Below, in pieces: positions 28,102 through 37,219 of a stretch of DNA of 64,000 bases. The translations under genes were made by a program, and so were the position numbers. The notes under the pieces were generated by a model that worked only from the letters and a program-made list of their open reading frames with translations, ran no database searches and was not told the origin of the DNA. Numbering within the stretch: position 1 is the stretch's first letter; each line of letters begins with the position of its first letter. Origin of the DNA: Blastocatellia bacterium (GTDB lineage: Bacteria > Acidobacteriota > Blastocatellia > RBC074); contig JAEUQN010000005.1 in the NCBI GenBank assembly GCA_016789725.1, positions 31,350-95,349 of the forward strand. Direction: 5' to 3'.

Positions 28102-30237
28102 TTAATCGTCCTGTCGAATTCTAAAGACTCGCGTTTCGCCGGAACCATCGTTGTCATTGATGACAATAAAATTGCCATTGGGCAGCCGCAGTACGCCTTC
28201 CGCTTTTTCCAGAACAAAGCCGTCTTCATACCACAAATCCCGCAGCAGTGTTTTGGTCAGCACCGGAGGCTTTTCGCCCACGGCAGCAGGCGTGAGGCCT
28301 GCAATCGAAACCGTGTACAAACGCTTGATACGCGCCGCCGCGCCGAGCTGATTGTCACGTTCCAAAATGGCAAACGTTGAATCGTCAATGCGTGTGATTT
28401 CAGATAGCCCGACCCACGCGCCTGCTGTTGGGGCTGCCGCTTCAATCGGATAATGGAAGAATCTCCATTCGCCTGTAGCAGGGGTGAAGCGACCGATTTT
28501 CACCAATCGTGCCGGGTCGTCGCGCCATTCGCGCTGGAAGGCGACATAGACTTGCGAGCCGTCGCTGCTGGTCGTCACGCCTTCAAAACCGAATTGTACT
28601 TGCTGTGCATTCACTGCCGCAGGTAGCTCGACGGTGCGTGCAATCGAACCATCGGGGTTGATTTGCAGGAGCAGGTTTTTCGTCGCGGTTGCTTGTCCCG
28701 CAGTTCCCGCCCCTTCACTGACCACCCACCATCCGCCGCCGGGACGCGTGGCAATGCCTTCCAGATCGTAATTGCCAGGCAGGTTCAGCACGCTGGTGAC
28801 GCGTGTGGGCAGCCCTAACAACGGGTTGCCCAAACTCATCGTGAAAATGCGGCTGGGGGCAAAGATGCTGTCCGGCACTGCATAAAAGGTTCGTCCCGGC
28901 CCTTCAGATAAACCGGAAATCGCGCTCCAGGAAATACCATTGGAAACGATGGCAGGATAGCTTGGCGGAATCCCACGCGTGGCGGCAAAAATTGAAATCG
29001 TGCCGTCTACTTCGTTGGCTGTGACAAACAACTCGCGCTGCGGAATCGCCAACAAACCTTCGGGCGAAACACCAGTTGGTAACAACTGCACGAATTGCGG
29101 TTGCCGCTCGTTATCAATGTTGTAAACCACGACGAAATTGCCGCGCTCTGAACCGATGAATGCTAGGTTTTGCCCGTGGTATGTGCCGACGGTTGCGCCT
29201 TCCAGTTCGACGCCTTTGGCTGCTGAACGCGCGTCAGGGTAATGCCCGTGTTTGATGGCTTCCCATTCAACGTCTGCGCCGGATTCATAGACGAGATTTC
29301 CATTCGGCGCAAAGATCGTGAAATCGCGTCCGCCTGCAAATCTGCCGGAAGCCAGGTCTACGGTGTAATCGCCTTCATTGGCTGTCAACAGATTGCCGCG
29401 CGGCGTCCACACAATCGCATCAGGTTCACGCGGGGCATCAATCAGCATCTCCGATAATGCGATGTCATTGTTTCGTTTGAGGTCCGCCGAATGCGTCGAG
29501 GTTCCAGCCGGGAAGTGGCGTAGGATGCGGCCTGTGGGCAAATCCACGATGGCGATGTGATTGTTTTCCTGCATCGTGACGGCGACTTCATTGAAGCGGT
29601 TGATCGTCACATATTCGGGTTCCGGGTCTTCGGGAAAGCGAGAGGCGATGCCAAGCAGCGAGACATCGCGTGTGCGCCATCGTGATGGTTGTCCAACCAA
29701 ATCCACGATGGTCAAAAATCCTGCCGGGCCTTGCGGCATTCGTCCGCTGTTGAGCGATTCGTCGCGTTCGTTTTCAATCGCAATCGCGGCGTAACGACCA
29801 TTCGGACTGATGGCGATGGAATCAGGCTGCCCGCCAAGCGGGATGATGGTATTGATTTCTCCATCGGGAAGGCTGATGACGGCGAGATGGGAATTGCTTG
29901 CTGCAACTGCCGCCAACGCCCAGCGACCATCTGGGGTAATGGCAATTGAAGTCGGTTCGCCAAACATATTGATGGTGATGTTTTCGATGGGCTTCGCGGG
30001 ATTGCTGATGTCCACAACGCCGACTTTCTGATTGGTTGCATTCGTATAGAGAAGTTTCCTGCCGTCGGGCGTCGCGGCCACGATTTCCGCCACTACGCCA
30101 TTCACTTTGAAATTGAGCAAGCGTTCAAAGCGGACATCCCTCGACCGGAATCCGGGTTGGGCCAAGCTGGGTGATTGGAAAAGGAAGCTGCTCGCACACA
30201 CGAGCACTCCCAGGAAACAGATGAATCTATGAGTCAC
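28102..30237 (-). CDS. Secreted beta-propeller protein with phytase-like esterase domain
   Basis: 711 residues with a signal peptide (FLGVLVCASSFLFQSPSLAQ). The first 430 residues read as a propeller of WD/YVTN-like repeats (VISLPDGEINTIIPLGGQPD; IAISPNGRYAAIAIEN). The last 300 match the 'esterase-like activity of phytase' pattern (GNYDLEGIATRPGGGWWVVS; FGFEGVTTSSDGSQVYVAF; FAILERDNQ). The role is probably hydrolysis of extracellular phosphate esters; the exact substrate is unknown. A Pho-type array lies 69-107 bp upstream on the same strand. Confidence 0.8.
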   Translation of the reverse strand: MTHRFICFLGVLVCASSFLFQSPSLAQPGFRSRDVRFERLLNFKVNGVVAEIVAATPDGRKLLYTNATNQKVGVVDISNPAKPIENITINMFGEPTSIAITPDGRWALAAVAASNSHLAVISLPDGEINTIIPLGGQPDSIAISPNGRYAAIAIENERDESLNSGRMPQGPAGFLTIVDLVGQPSRWRTRDVSLLGIASRFPEDPEPEYVTINRFNEVAVTMQENNHIAIVDLPTGRILRHFPAGTSTHSADLKRNNDIALSEMLIDAPREPDAIVWTPRGNLLTANEGDYTVDLASGRFAGGRDFTIFAPNGNLVYESGADVEWEAIKHGHYPDARSAAKGVELEGATVGTYHGQNLAFIGSERGNFVVVYNIDNERQPQFVQLLPTGVSPEGLLAIPQRELFVTANEVDGTISIFAATRGIPPSYPAIVSNGISWSAISGLSEGPGRTFYAVPDSIFAPSRIFTMSLGNPLLGLPTRVTSVLNLPGNYDLEGIATRPGGGWWVVSEGAGTAGQATATKNLLLQINPDGSIARTVELPAAVNAQQVQFGFEGVTTSSDGSQVYVAFQREWRDDPARLVKIGRFTPATGEWRFFHYPIEAAAPTAGAWVGLSEITRIDDSTFAILERDNQLGAAARIKRLYTVSIAGLTPAAVGEKPPVLTKTLLRDLWYEDGFVLEKAEGVLRLPNGNFIVINDNDGSGETRVFRIRQDD

Positions 30238-30305
30238 TGTAAACCTCCTGTTAATTGGGAAAGATAGGTGAAGATTGAACGTAGTCGGGAAGAATACGAA
30301 TGCTG

Positions 30306-30344
30306 CGTTAATTGCATATCAATGCAATTTTACTGTTGTGTTAA
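30306..30344 (-). promoter_or_regulatory. Candidate Pho box array before the phytase-like gene
   Basis: Reading the minus strand, TTAACA, GTAAAA, TTGATA and TTAACG begin at 30344, 30333, 30322 and 30311, exactly 11 bp apart. TATTCT begins 9 bp after the last hexamer and is a fair -10 element. The spacing equals that at pstS and both receptors. Confidence 0.6.
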
Positions 30345-30377
30345 GTGTGACGAATTTTGCGCATTGAACGGGGGGAT

Positions 30378-30405
30378 TTGAGGTGAAATTAAAATGCACT
30401 TTACT
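30378..30405 (+). promoter_or_regulatory. Candidate Pho box (three half-sites) before the CPBP gene
   Basis: TTGAGG, TTAAAA and TTTACT begin at 30378, 30389 and 30400, 11 bp apart, and end 65 bp before the CPBP start. No -10 box is found at the 9-bp position; a TATGAT lies at 30424. Together with 30306-30344 it makes a back-to-back pair. Confidence 0.4.
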
Positions 30406-30470
30406 CAGATCGCGCAAAGAAAATATGATGCTCAGGTTATTGCCCCCGCATCGAAGAAGGCCGTGTAGCG

Positions 30471-31115
30471 ATGAAGAAGTTTTTGTTGTGGTTGGAATGG
30501 ATTTTATTGTTTGTGACTGCACCCATTGCGATTGGCTTTGGCTTGCGCAACATGCCGTGGTTGTTGCTGCTGGCGGGCGTTGCTGTCGCGGCGGGCATTT
30601 GGCTCAGCCAGCACGGCGGCTTTCATCGCAAACATTTCTGGCGCGGTGAAAATCCGGCGCACGAGCGGCAAGAGTTGAAAAAGATGCTGTTGCGCTTTAT
30701 GGGCTGTGCGATTGCTTTAATCGGTCTGGTTCTGGCGTTCTTCCCTCACAAACTGTTCCATTTTCCGCGCACCATGCCGTTGTATTGGGCGGCGTTGTTG
30801 ATCGCGTATCCATTGCTGTCCGTCTATCCGCAAGAACTGTTGTATCGCGCATTTTTTGTGCGCCGCTATCGGCATTTGTTCCCGCGCAAGGAATGGTTGC
30901 TGGTTGCGAGCGCGCTGGTCTTTGCGTGGATGCACCTGATTTTTCGCAATCCGTTCGCCGTCGTGCTGACGCTGGTGGGCGGCTTGTTTTTCACCCACAC
31001 TTACATTCGCACGCGTTCACTACGCCTGGTGTGCCTTGAACACGCGTTGTACGGCAATTTGATTTTCACCATTGGATTGGGCGAATTCTTTAGCCAAAGC
31101 CCGCTGTCCTTATAG
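30471..31115 (+). CDS. CPBP-family intramembrane metalloprotease, variant active site
   Basis: 214 residues with five or six hydrophobic spans. Family motif 1 reads QELLYRAFF (Q121, E122, R126), where most members have Glu-Glu. Motif 2 has H155 (FAWMHLIF), and motif 3 has H191 and N196 (EHALYGN). CPBP (Abi) proteins are site-2-like membrane proteases used in prenyl-protein processing, bacteriocin immunity or unknown tasks. The Gln substitution could weaken catalysis but the other residues are kept. It lies between a phytase-like gene and pstS, with a candidate phosphate-type promoter. Confidence 0.82.
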   Translation: MKKFLLWLEWILLFVTAPIAIGFGLRNMPWLLLLAGVAVAAGIWLSQHGGFHRKHFWRGENPAHERQELKKMLLRFMGCAIALIGLVLAFFPHKLFHFPRTMPLYWAALLIAYPLLSVYPQELLYRAFFVRRYRHLFPRKEWLLVASALVFAWMHLIFRNPFAVVLTLVGGLFFTHTYIRTRSLRLVCLEHALYGNLIFTIGLGEFFSQSPLSL

Positions 31116-31154
31116 CCCCCACGCCGCTGCGGGTTCCATTTTTCGTTTCAGAAT

Positions 31155-31193
31155 TTAACCAGAACTTGAGACCCGATTTGCATTCATTTAATC
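31155..31193 (+). promoter_or_regulatory. Candidate Pho box array before pstS
   Basis: TTAACC, TTGAGA, TTTGCA and TTAATC begin at 31155, 31166, 31177 and 31188, an exact 11-bp period with 5-bp gaps. TAAGAT starts at 31203, 9 bp after the array, as expected for a PhoB-type activator replacing the -35 element. This is the best-supported array, because pst operons are classic Pho targets. Confidence 0.7.
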
Positions 31194-31256
31194 CGCTCGT
31201 CGTAAGATGCCGACCACTTCACAAGTAAAGGTCGAATCAAACTACGAAGGAGCAAT

Positions 31257-32159
31257 ATGCAAAGAGCGCGATATTTCGCAGTTCTACTGATCTGTATCGG
31301 GCTGCTCTGCGCCTGCGCCAAGCGCGTTCCTCAACCCCGCCATCAGCCCAATGCCAGCGCCAAAACAAGCAATTCCATTACCATCAAAGGCTCGGACACG
31401 ATGGTGCTGTTGGGGCAATGGTGGGCCGAAAATTATCAACAGGCGCATCCGCAATTGATTGTGCAGGTCAATGGCGGCGGCTCTGGCACCGGCATTGCCG
31501 CGCTGCTCAACGGCACGACCGACATCACGCAATCGTCGCGCCCGCTGCGCGATTCCGAACGCTCCGAATTTCGTGCGAAGTACAATCACGAACTGATCGA
31601 ATTGAAAGTGGCGCTGGATGGCCTGGGCATTTACGTTCACGAATCAAATCCGCTTAATGAATTGACGCTGGCGCAAGTGCGGGAAATCTACGCGGGCCGC
31701 ATTACGGATTGGCAAAATGTCGGCGGCAGTCCCGGCAAAATCCTGTTGTACAGCCGCGAAAACAACAGCGGAACTTACGAATTTTTCAAAGAACACGTCC
31801 TGGAAAAAGAAGACTTCACCCCGCGTACGCAAACCCTGTCGGGCAATGCGGCTGTCATCAATGCTGTAAGTCAGGACATCAGCGGCATTGGTTACGGCGG
31901 TGTAGCGTTTGCCAAAGGCGTGAAAACCCTGGCGATCAAACGCGACAGCCAGTCTCCCGCGATTCCGCCGCTGTTTGAGTATGTCACGAGTGGCGCCTAT
32001 CCGATTAGTCGTTTCCTTTATTGGTATTTGCCGAATGAACCGACCGGCGAAGTGAAAAAGCTGGTGGATTGGGTCTTGAGTCAGGCGGGGCAAAACGCGC
32101 TGAAAGAAATTGGATTTTTCCCCATCGGTCAAACTGAACATGTGGCAACAAGCAACTAA
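31257..32159 (+). CDS. pstS: Phosphate ABC transporter, substrate-binding lipoprotein
   Basis: Captures inorganic phosphate in the periplasm. The 300-residue product has a lipoprotein signal with lipobox LCAC near residue 20. Mature-protein motifs: ITIKGSDTMVLLGQWWAE, NGGGSGTGIAALLNGTTDI and the phosphate-loop region SRENNSGTYEFF. GAAGGAG precedes the ATG. First gene of pstSCAB. Confidence 0.95.
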   Translation: MQRARYFAVLLICIGLLCACAKRVPQPRHQPNASAKTSNSITIKGSDTMVLLGQWWAENYQQAHPQLIVQVNGGGSGTGIAALLNGTTDITQSSRPLRDSERSEFRAKYNHELIELKVALDGLGIYVHESNPLNELTLAQVREIYAGRITDWQNVGGSPGKILLYSRENNSGTYEFFKEHVLEKEDFTPRTQTLSGNAAVINAVSQDISGIGYGGVAFAKGVKTLAIKRDSQSPAIPPLFEYVTSGAYPISRFLYWYLPNEPTGEVKKLVDWVLSQAGQNALKEIGFFPIGQTEHVATSN

Positions 32160-33102
32160 CAGGCGGCGCAAACACGTACTGGAATGGCTGACGGAAAAAG
32201 TGATCCTGGTGACCGCGCTCATCTCGATTCTTTCGATCTTACTCATTTTTTATTTCGTGGGGCGCAAAGCCGTACCCATTTTGACGAACGAGGTAATTCA
32301 ACAAACTGCCAACCTCGCGGAGTTTTTCAGGCCCAATGGTACGACGCCCGATGGTCACACAACCTTCATCTGGCAACCGATTTCCGAACGCCCGAAATAT
32401 AGTTTCATTCCGTTGCTTCTTGGTACCTTAAAAGCCACGATTGTGGCAATGCTGGTTTCGGTGCCGCTCGCCCTGTTGGCCGCGCTCTACACCACCGAAT
32501 ATGCGCCGCGGCAGGTCCGCGAATACATCAAACCTGCCATCGAATTGCTCGCCGGAGTTCCTTCGGTTGTATTGGGATTTTTCGCGCTCGTCGTGATGGC
32601 GACATGGTTGCAAAAGCTGTTTCAGTTCGAGATGCGCTTGAATGCTGTTGTGTCGGGATGTGCGCTCGGATTGGCGATCATTCCAGTCGTGTACACCGTT
32701 GCGGAAGACGCGCTTTCCGCTGTGCCGCGTGCCTTGCGCGAAGCATCCTTCGCCCTTGGGGCAAGTCGCGCCCAGACGTTGTTGCGCGTGATTTTGCCGG
32801 CGGCGTTGCCCGGCATTTTCGCGGGGATCGTGCTGGGCTTTGGGCGCGCTGTCGGCGAAACAATGATTGTGGTGATGGCGTCGGGCAATGCCGCGATTAC
32901 TTCGTGGAACCCGGCTGATTCGATTCGCACGATGTCAGCAACTGTAGCAGCGGAGTTAGCCGAAGTCGTGTACGGCTCGGCGCACTATCACACTTTGTTT
33001 GCCATCGGCGCATTGCTTTTCATTATTACCTTCGTCATTAACTCGATTGGCGATTGGGTCATTGGGCGGCTGAATACACGCTTGCAAGGAGCGAAACGAT
33101 GA
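32140..33102 (+). CDS. pstC: Phosphate ABC transporter permease PstC
   Basis: 320 residues with six membrane spans. The permease loop (EASFALGASRAQTLLRVILP) and an AGVPSVVLGFFALVVMA segment are diagnostic. The start is uncertain. ATG 32140 overlaps pstS by 20 bases and gives a normal N-terminus; an upstream ATG-type start at 32110 would add 10 residues. Neither has a clear ribosome-binding site, suggesting coupling to pstS translation. Its end overlaps pstA by 4 bases. Confidence 0.94.
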   Translation: MWQQATNRRRKHVLEWLTEKVILVTALISILSILLIFYFVGRKAVPILTNEVIQQTANLAEFFRPNGTTPDGHTTFIWQPISERPKYSFIPLLLGTLKATIVAMLVSVPLALLAALYTTEYAPRQVREYIKPAIELLAGVPSVVLGFFALVVMATWLQKLFQFEMRLNAVVSGCALGLAIIPVVYTVAEDALSAVPRALREASFALGASRAQTLLRVILPAALPGIFAGIVLGFGRAVGETMIVVMASGNAAITSWNPADSIRTMSATVAAELAEVVYGSAHYHTLFAIGALLFIITFVINSIGDWVIGRLNTRLQGAKR

Positions 33103-34022
33103 AGGCTACAGCGCAAGCGAGAGCGCCGCGTCGTTACACGGGCGATCTTGTGCTGGCGACGGCAACCGGTGTAGCTGTCATCGCGATTCTGGGGTTGTTA
33201 TTGCTGCTGCTGTTTGAAATCACTCGTGGTGGCATCGGGCAAATCTCCTGGAAATTTCTCTCTACTGCGCCCAGCAAAGGAGGGCTGGCGGGTGGCATCT
33301 GGCCTGCGATTTTCGGCACGATGGCGCTGGTGTTGCTGATGACTATCGCCGCCGTTCCAATGGGCGTCGCAACTGCGATTTACCTGCACGAATATGCGCA
33401 CCCGGACGCGTTGCTCACCCGTCTTGTGCGCGTCGCCGTCGCCAATCTGGCCGGTGTGCCTTCGATTGTATTTGGTTTATTTGGGGTCGGCTTTTTCATC
33501 GAAACCGTAGGCACTCGCATAGATGACATTTTTTATGACGGCGGTTTGTTGTATGGCAAGCCGGCGATTGTCTGGGCGGCCATGACACTTGCTCTGTTGA
33601 CCTTGCCCGTTGTCATCGTTGCTACGGAAGAAGCATTGAAGGCGATTCCCCGCGATCACCGCGAAGGTTCGCTCGCGCTCGGTGCGACGAAGTGGCAAAC
33701 CATCGCACACGTTATTTTGCCGCAAGCTTTGCCCGGCATTTTAACCGGTGGAATCCTGGCGGTCTCGCGCGGCGCAGGTGAAGTCGCGCCAATCCTGTTC
33801 ACGGGCGCAGCGTATTATTTGCCGTTTTTGCCTGCGCATCCGACCGATCAATTTATGCATTTGGGCTATCACGTTTTTGTGCTGGCGACGCAATCGCCGG
33901 ATGTGAATGCTGCCTTACCAAACCTCTACGCAACAGTGCTGGTCTTGCTGGTGCTGACTTTTTTATTGAACCTTGCGGCCATTGTGCTGCGGGCGCGCAT
34001 CCGCGCCAAACTTCGTCATTGA
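33099..34022 (+). CDS. pstA: Phosphate ABC transporter permease PstA
   Basis: 307 residues, six spans. Key segments are [18 protein letters not shown] and the permease loop [23 protein letters not shown] 33099 has GGAG upstream and overlaps the pstC stop, so the two membrane subunits are translationally coupled. The in-frame extension to 33054 is rejected. Confidence 0.95.
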   Translation: MKATAQARAPRRYTGDLVLATATGVAVIAILGLLLLLLFEITRGGIGQISWKFLSTAPSKGGLAGGIWPAIFGTMALVLLMTIAAVPMGVATAIYLHEYAHPDALLTRLVRVAVANLAGVPSIVFGLFGVGFFIETVGTRIDDIFYDGGLLYGKPAIVWAAMTLALLTLPVVIVATEEALKAIPRDHREGSLALGATKWQTIAHVILPQALPGILTGGILAVSRGAGEVAPILFTGAAYYLPFLPAHPTDQFMHLGYHVFVLATQSPDVNAALPNLYATVLVLLVLTFLLNLAAIVLRARIRAKLRH

Positions 34023-34054
34023 GTGCAAAACCACCAACTTCACGGCCCCAAGCA

Positions 34055-34816
34055 ATGAGTGAAACCAAGATTCGATCTGCCCACCTGAATTTCTATTATG
34101 GCGCGTCGCAAGCGTTGCACGACATCAATCTCGAAATTCCCGCGCGTGAAGTCACGGCTTTTATCGGCCCGTCCGGTTGCGGCAAATCCACGTTTCTGCG
34201 CACACTGAATCGAATGAATGACACGATTCTTGGCACACGCGTCGAAGGGGTGATCGAAATTGATCGGGAAAATATTTATGCCGCCAACACCGATGTTGTG
34301 GCGCTGCGGCAAAAAGTCGGAATGGTGTTTCAGAAATCCAATCCCTTTCCCAAATCCATTTACGAAAATATTGCTTACGGGTTGCGCGTCAATAGCCTGA
34401 CAAAAAGCAAAGCGGAAATGGACGAACGCGTTGAAATGGCGTTACGCGATGCTGCCATTTGGGAAGAAGTGAAGGATCGTCTACATTCCTCTGCACTGGG
34501 ATTATCCGGCGGGCAGCAACAACGATTGTGCATTGCGCGCGCACTGGCGATTCGCCCTGAGGTCTTGTTGATGGATGAACCCGCTTCGGCGCTTGATCCG
34601 TTGGCAACGCAAAAGATTGAAGAACTGATCCTGAAACTACGGGGTGAATACACCATCGTTATTGTCACGCATAATATGCAACAGGCCACACGCGTTTCCG
34701 CTTACACTGCTTTCTTTCTGCTCGGACGATTGATTGAGTTTGCTCCCACGAAAAGAATTTTCCACGAACCGGACGATCAACGAACGAAGGACTATGTGAG
34801 CGGCAAATTTGGCTAA
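34055..34816 (+). CDS. pstB: Phosphate ABC transporter ATP-binding protein
   Basis: 253 residues, normal for PstB. Walker A is [19 protein letters not shown], the ABC signature [16 protein letters not shown], and Walker [14 protein letters not shown], with the switch His in [12 protein letters not shown] 34055 is chosen; a TTG at 34019 overlapping the pstA stop is an alternative and would add 12 residues. No phoU follows, unlike most pst operons; the next gene is convergent 6 bp away. A PhoU-like DUF47 protein is encoded at 51417 instead. Confidence 0.95.
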   Translation: MSETKIRSAHLNFYYGASQALHDINLEIPAREVTAFIGPSGCGKSTFLRTLNRMNDTILGTRVEGVIEIDRENIYAANTDVVALRQKVGMVFQKSNPFPKSIYENIAYGLRVNSLTKSKAEMDERVEMALRDAAIWEEVKDRLHSSALGLSGGQQQRLCIARALAIRPEVLLMDEPASALDPLATQKIEELILKLRGEYTIVIVTHNMQQATRVSAYTAFFLLGRLIEFAPTKRIFHEPDDQRTKDYVSGKFG

Positions 34817-34822
34817 GACGCT

Positions 34823-35929
34823 TTACTCATAGCTCAGTGCAGCGATGGGGTCTTGTTGTGCGGCACGCAACGCCGGATACAACGCGCCGAGCAATCCGCT
34901 CAACAATCCTGCGAGGGCGGCGTAGCCAATCGCATCCCACCCCAGCGCGAGCTTCACACCCATCCATTGCACAATTCCGAACCGCGCCAGCAGGGCGATT
35001 CCGAGGCCGCTCAACACGCCCGCCATCCCTACGAGCAACGCTTCGTTCACAAACACCAAGGCAATAAATTTTTTGGAAGCGCCCATCGCTTTTAGAATTC
35101 CGATTTGCCGCGTGCGTTCTGTCACACTCGTGTACATCGTCAGCAGAATGACCAGCGCACTGATGAAGGCGGCAAGGAGTATGACAAGATTGAGGAAGAC
35201 GTTGAAGCCCTGATAGCCGTAAGCAAATAGCTCCGGCAAGTCCTTGGTGAAAATGATGCGCAAGTTGGGAAGCCGTTCGGCAATGCGTGCGGCGATGAGC
35301 TGCTGTTGTGCAGCATCTTCGCATTTGACATAGAGCATGGAGCATTTTTCGGGCGCACTTTGAATTTCCTGCATCGTCGTGAGGGGAATCATCATCCGCG
35401 CTCCCGTTTCCGGTTCGTAAATGCCCACAATCGTGAATTCACGACCGAGGGCGGAAATTTTGTCGCCGGGCCTGGTTTTATGACCTGTCGCATAGCGCAC
35501 GTCCACAATCATCAAATCGCCGGACGGTGGCAACGGCTGACCTGTAACGATGCGGACGGTTGAGGCCGTGGCGAGGCTGGCAAACTCTACGCCGTCAATT
35601 TGGCGAATGCCTAAGCCGCTTTCCCCTTTCATTTCCAGTTGCTGTCCGACCGGCACCACCGCCTCCACCCCCGAAATCGTTTTGACTTCGTCGGCCAGTT
35701 GGAGCGGCATGGTCAGCGGTAGTGAGGTCAGTGAAATTCCCTGCTGACCGCGCAAGCTCAGAATCAATTCAAAGCCAAGATGCGTATCGCGTTCGCCGCG
35801 ATCTCTGAGCAATCCGCGCACTAACCCCACGGTCAGTACCACCAACACGACGCCCAGCGCAACCCCGAAAATACTGGCGATAGTGCGTCCCGGGCGATGA
35901 GAAAAATTGGCGGTAATGAGTTGGGTCAT
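34823..35929 (-). CDS. ABC transporter permease (FtsX/MacB type)
   Basis: 368 residues. An N-terminal span (IASIFGVALGVVLVVLTVGLV) is followed by a periplasmic MacB-like domain of about 200 residues. Three C-terminal spans carry the FtsX-type loop (RTRQIGILKAMGASKKFI). This class exports lipids, lipoproteins or peptides with a separate ATPase. No ATPase gene is next to it. It is the last gene of the glycosyltransferase operon, 3 bp after it, so moving a glycolipid is a reasonable guess. Confidence 0.82.
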   Translation of the reverse strand: MTQLITANFSHRPGRTIASIFGVALGVVLVVLTVGLVRGLLRDRGERDTHLGFELILSLRGQQGISLTSLPLTMPLQLADEVKTISGVEAVVPVGQQLEMKGESGLGIRQIDGVEFASLATASTVRIVTGQPLPPSGDLMIVDVRYATGHKTRPGDKISALGREFTIVGIYEPETGARMMIPLTTMQEIQSAPEKCSMLYVKCEDAAQQQLIAARIAERLPNLRIIFTKDLPELFAYGYQGFNVFLNLVILLAAFISALVILLTMYTSVTERTRQIGILKAMGASKKFIALVFVNEALLVGMAGVLSGLGIALLARFGIVQWMGVKLALGWDAIGYAALAGLLSGLLGALYPALRAAQQDPIAALSYE

Positions 35930-35932
35930 CGT

Positions 35933-37219
35933 CTATTTTTCCGCCAGTGCCAGCTTTCCTTTGCGCTGTTTGGTGTGGCTGAAGCGGCCCGTGGAGGTTT
36001 CTTCCTGCGCCAAGTGATAAAGCTGGTCGTAGAGCTTGAAGAATTCAGTGGTGATGTTGTCCCACGAATAGGCGGCAGCGGTGCGGCGGGCGCGATTCAC
36101 GCGATGCCATCGGACTTCTTCATCAGCAAACACCTCGCGCACGGCGTCGGCAAAGGCTTCGCCGTTCGGTGCTGCCAGCCACGCGTTTTCAGTGTTGGCA
36201 TACGTCAACACGCCGCCCGCTTTCGGCGCGACCAACGGTAACCCCGAAGCCATCGCTTCGAGCGGTGCGATGCCAAAAGGTTCGTGCGGATTCGGATGTA
36301 CAAACGCATCACAATTGGCATACAAATCCGCCAGGGCTTCCCGGCTTTGCAATTGTCCTAACAAATGCATCGGAGGGTTTGGCTGGCGCAGATTTTCCTG
36401 TCGTAGCCAGTTTGCTAATGGCCCATCGCCCGCGATGAGCAACCGGAAATCCCGCCCTTCTTCGCGGCGCAAGCAGCGCATCGTATCCAGCAGTAACGGC
36501 AGGTTTTTTTCTGCCGAAAGACGCCCGGCATACAGCAACAATCGCGTTCGTTCGTTGCCTGCGATCAGAGTCAACAGCTTGCGGCGCGTCTCTCGGTTGC
36601 GGCGGGCGGGCGAGAACACATCCATATTGACGCCCATCGGACACACCCGCACGATTCTTTCGTGACGTTTGGTAGTGGCCTGCTGCAATTCGCTGGCGGT
36701 GTATTGCGAGTTGGCGATGTGGTAATCGAAGAGCGGAAGGTACAAGTGCCGCAAATAAAGTTGGGCGAATTTCTGGGACAGGGATGGCCCGGCGACCCAC
36801 GCCGCCAGATTATCATCCATACGCTCGCAACTCAGCCCAATCAGCGCCGGACGCGGGACGTCGCGCCACCAGCCTTTGCGGATCAAACCCGCCAGCCAAC
36901 AAAGCGAATATTTATCGCAGACTTCGATCAAGTCAGGCTTTTCGTTCAGCAGGATTTGCCGAATCTGGCTGCGTGCGGAAAACAAATATGTGTGGGGCAG
37001 CAACAACCGATAGCGCACATCGAACAACCAGGAACGCGGTGCGGTCAAATGATAAATTCGTCCGTATTCTCCCACCTCTTCCACGGCGGTACGATCACTG
37101 GGCACCACCAACCGCATCCATCTTCGTTGCCGATTCGCCGCTGCCAGCATTTCCTGATAGAACGTGCGGATGCCGCCCGAAGTCGCGTGATACGCATTGG
37201 TGAAATGCAGCGTCTTCAT
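35933..37219 (-). CDS. Glycosyltransferase family 4 protein
   Basis: 428 residues, two-domain GT-B fold. The C-terminal donor-binding domain begins near 225 (RLLLYAGRLSAEKNLPLLLD) and contains EPFGIAPLEAMASGLP, the E-x7-E motif. The N-terminal acceptor domain starts TNAYHATSGGIRTFYQEML. Donor and acceptor are unknown. It follows the small membrane protein directly and precedes the permease by 3 bp. The Pho-type array ahead of the operon makes a phosphorus-free membrane glycolipid a plausible product. Confidence 0.88.
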   Translation of the reverse strand: MKTLHFTNAYHATSGGIRTFYQEMLAAANRQRRWMRLVVPSDRTAVEEVGEYGRIYHLTAPRSWLFDVRYRLLLPHTYLFSARSQIRQILLNEKPDLIEVCDKYSLCWLAGLIRKGWWRDVPRPALIGLSCERMDDNLAAWVAGPSLSQKFAQLYLRHLYLPLFDYHIANSQYTASELQQATTKRHERIVRVCPMGVNMDVFSPARRNRETRRKLLTLIAGNERTRLLLYAGRLSAEKNLPLLLDTMRCLRREEGRDFRLLIAGDGPLANWLRQENLRQPNPPMHLLGQLQSREALADLYANCDAFVHPNPHEPFGIAPLEAMASGLPLVAPKAGGVLTYANTENAWLAAPNGEAFADAVREVFADEEVRWHRVNRARRTAAAYSWDNITTEFFKLYDQLYHLAQEETSTGRFSHTKQRKGKLALAEK

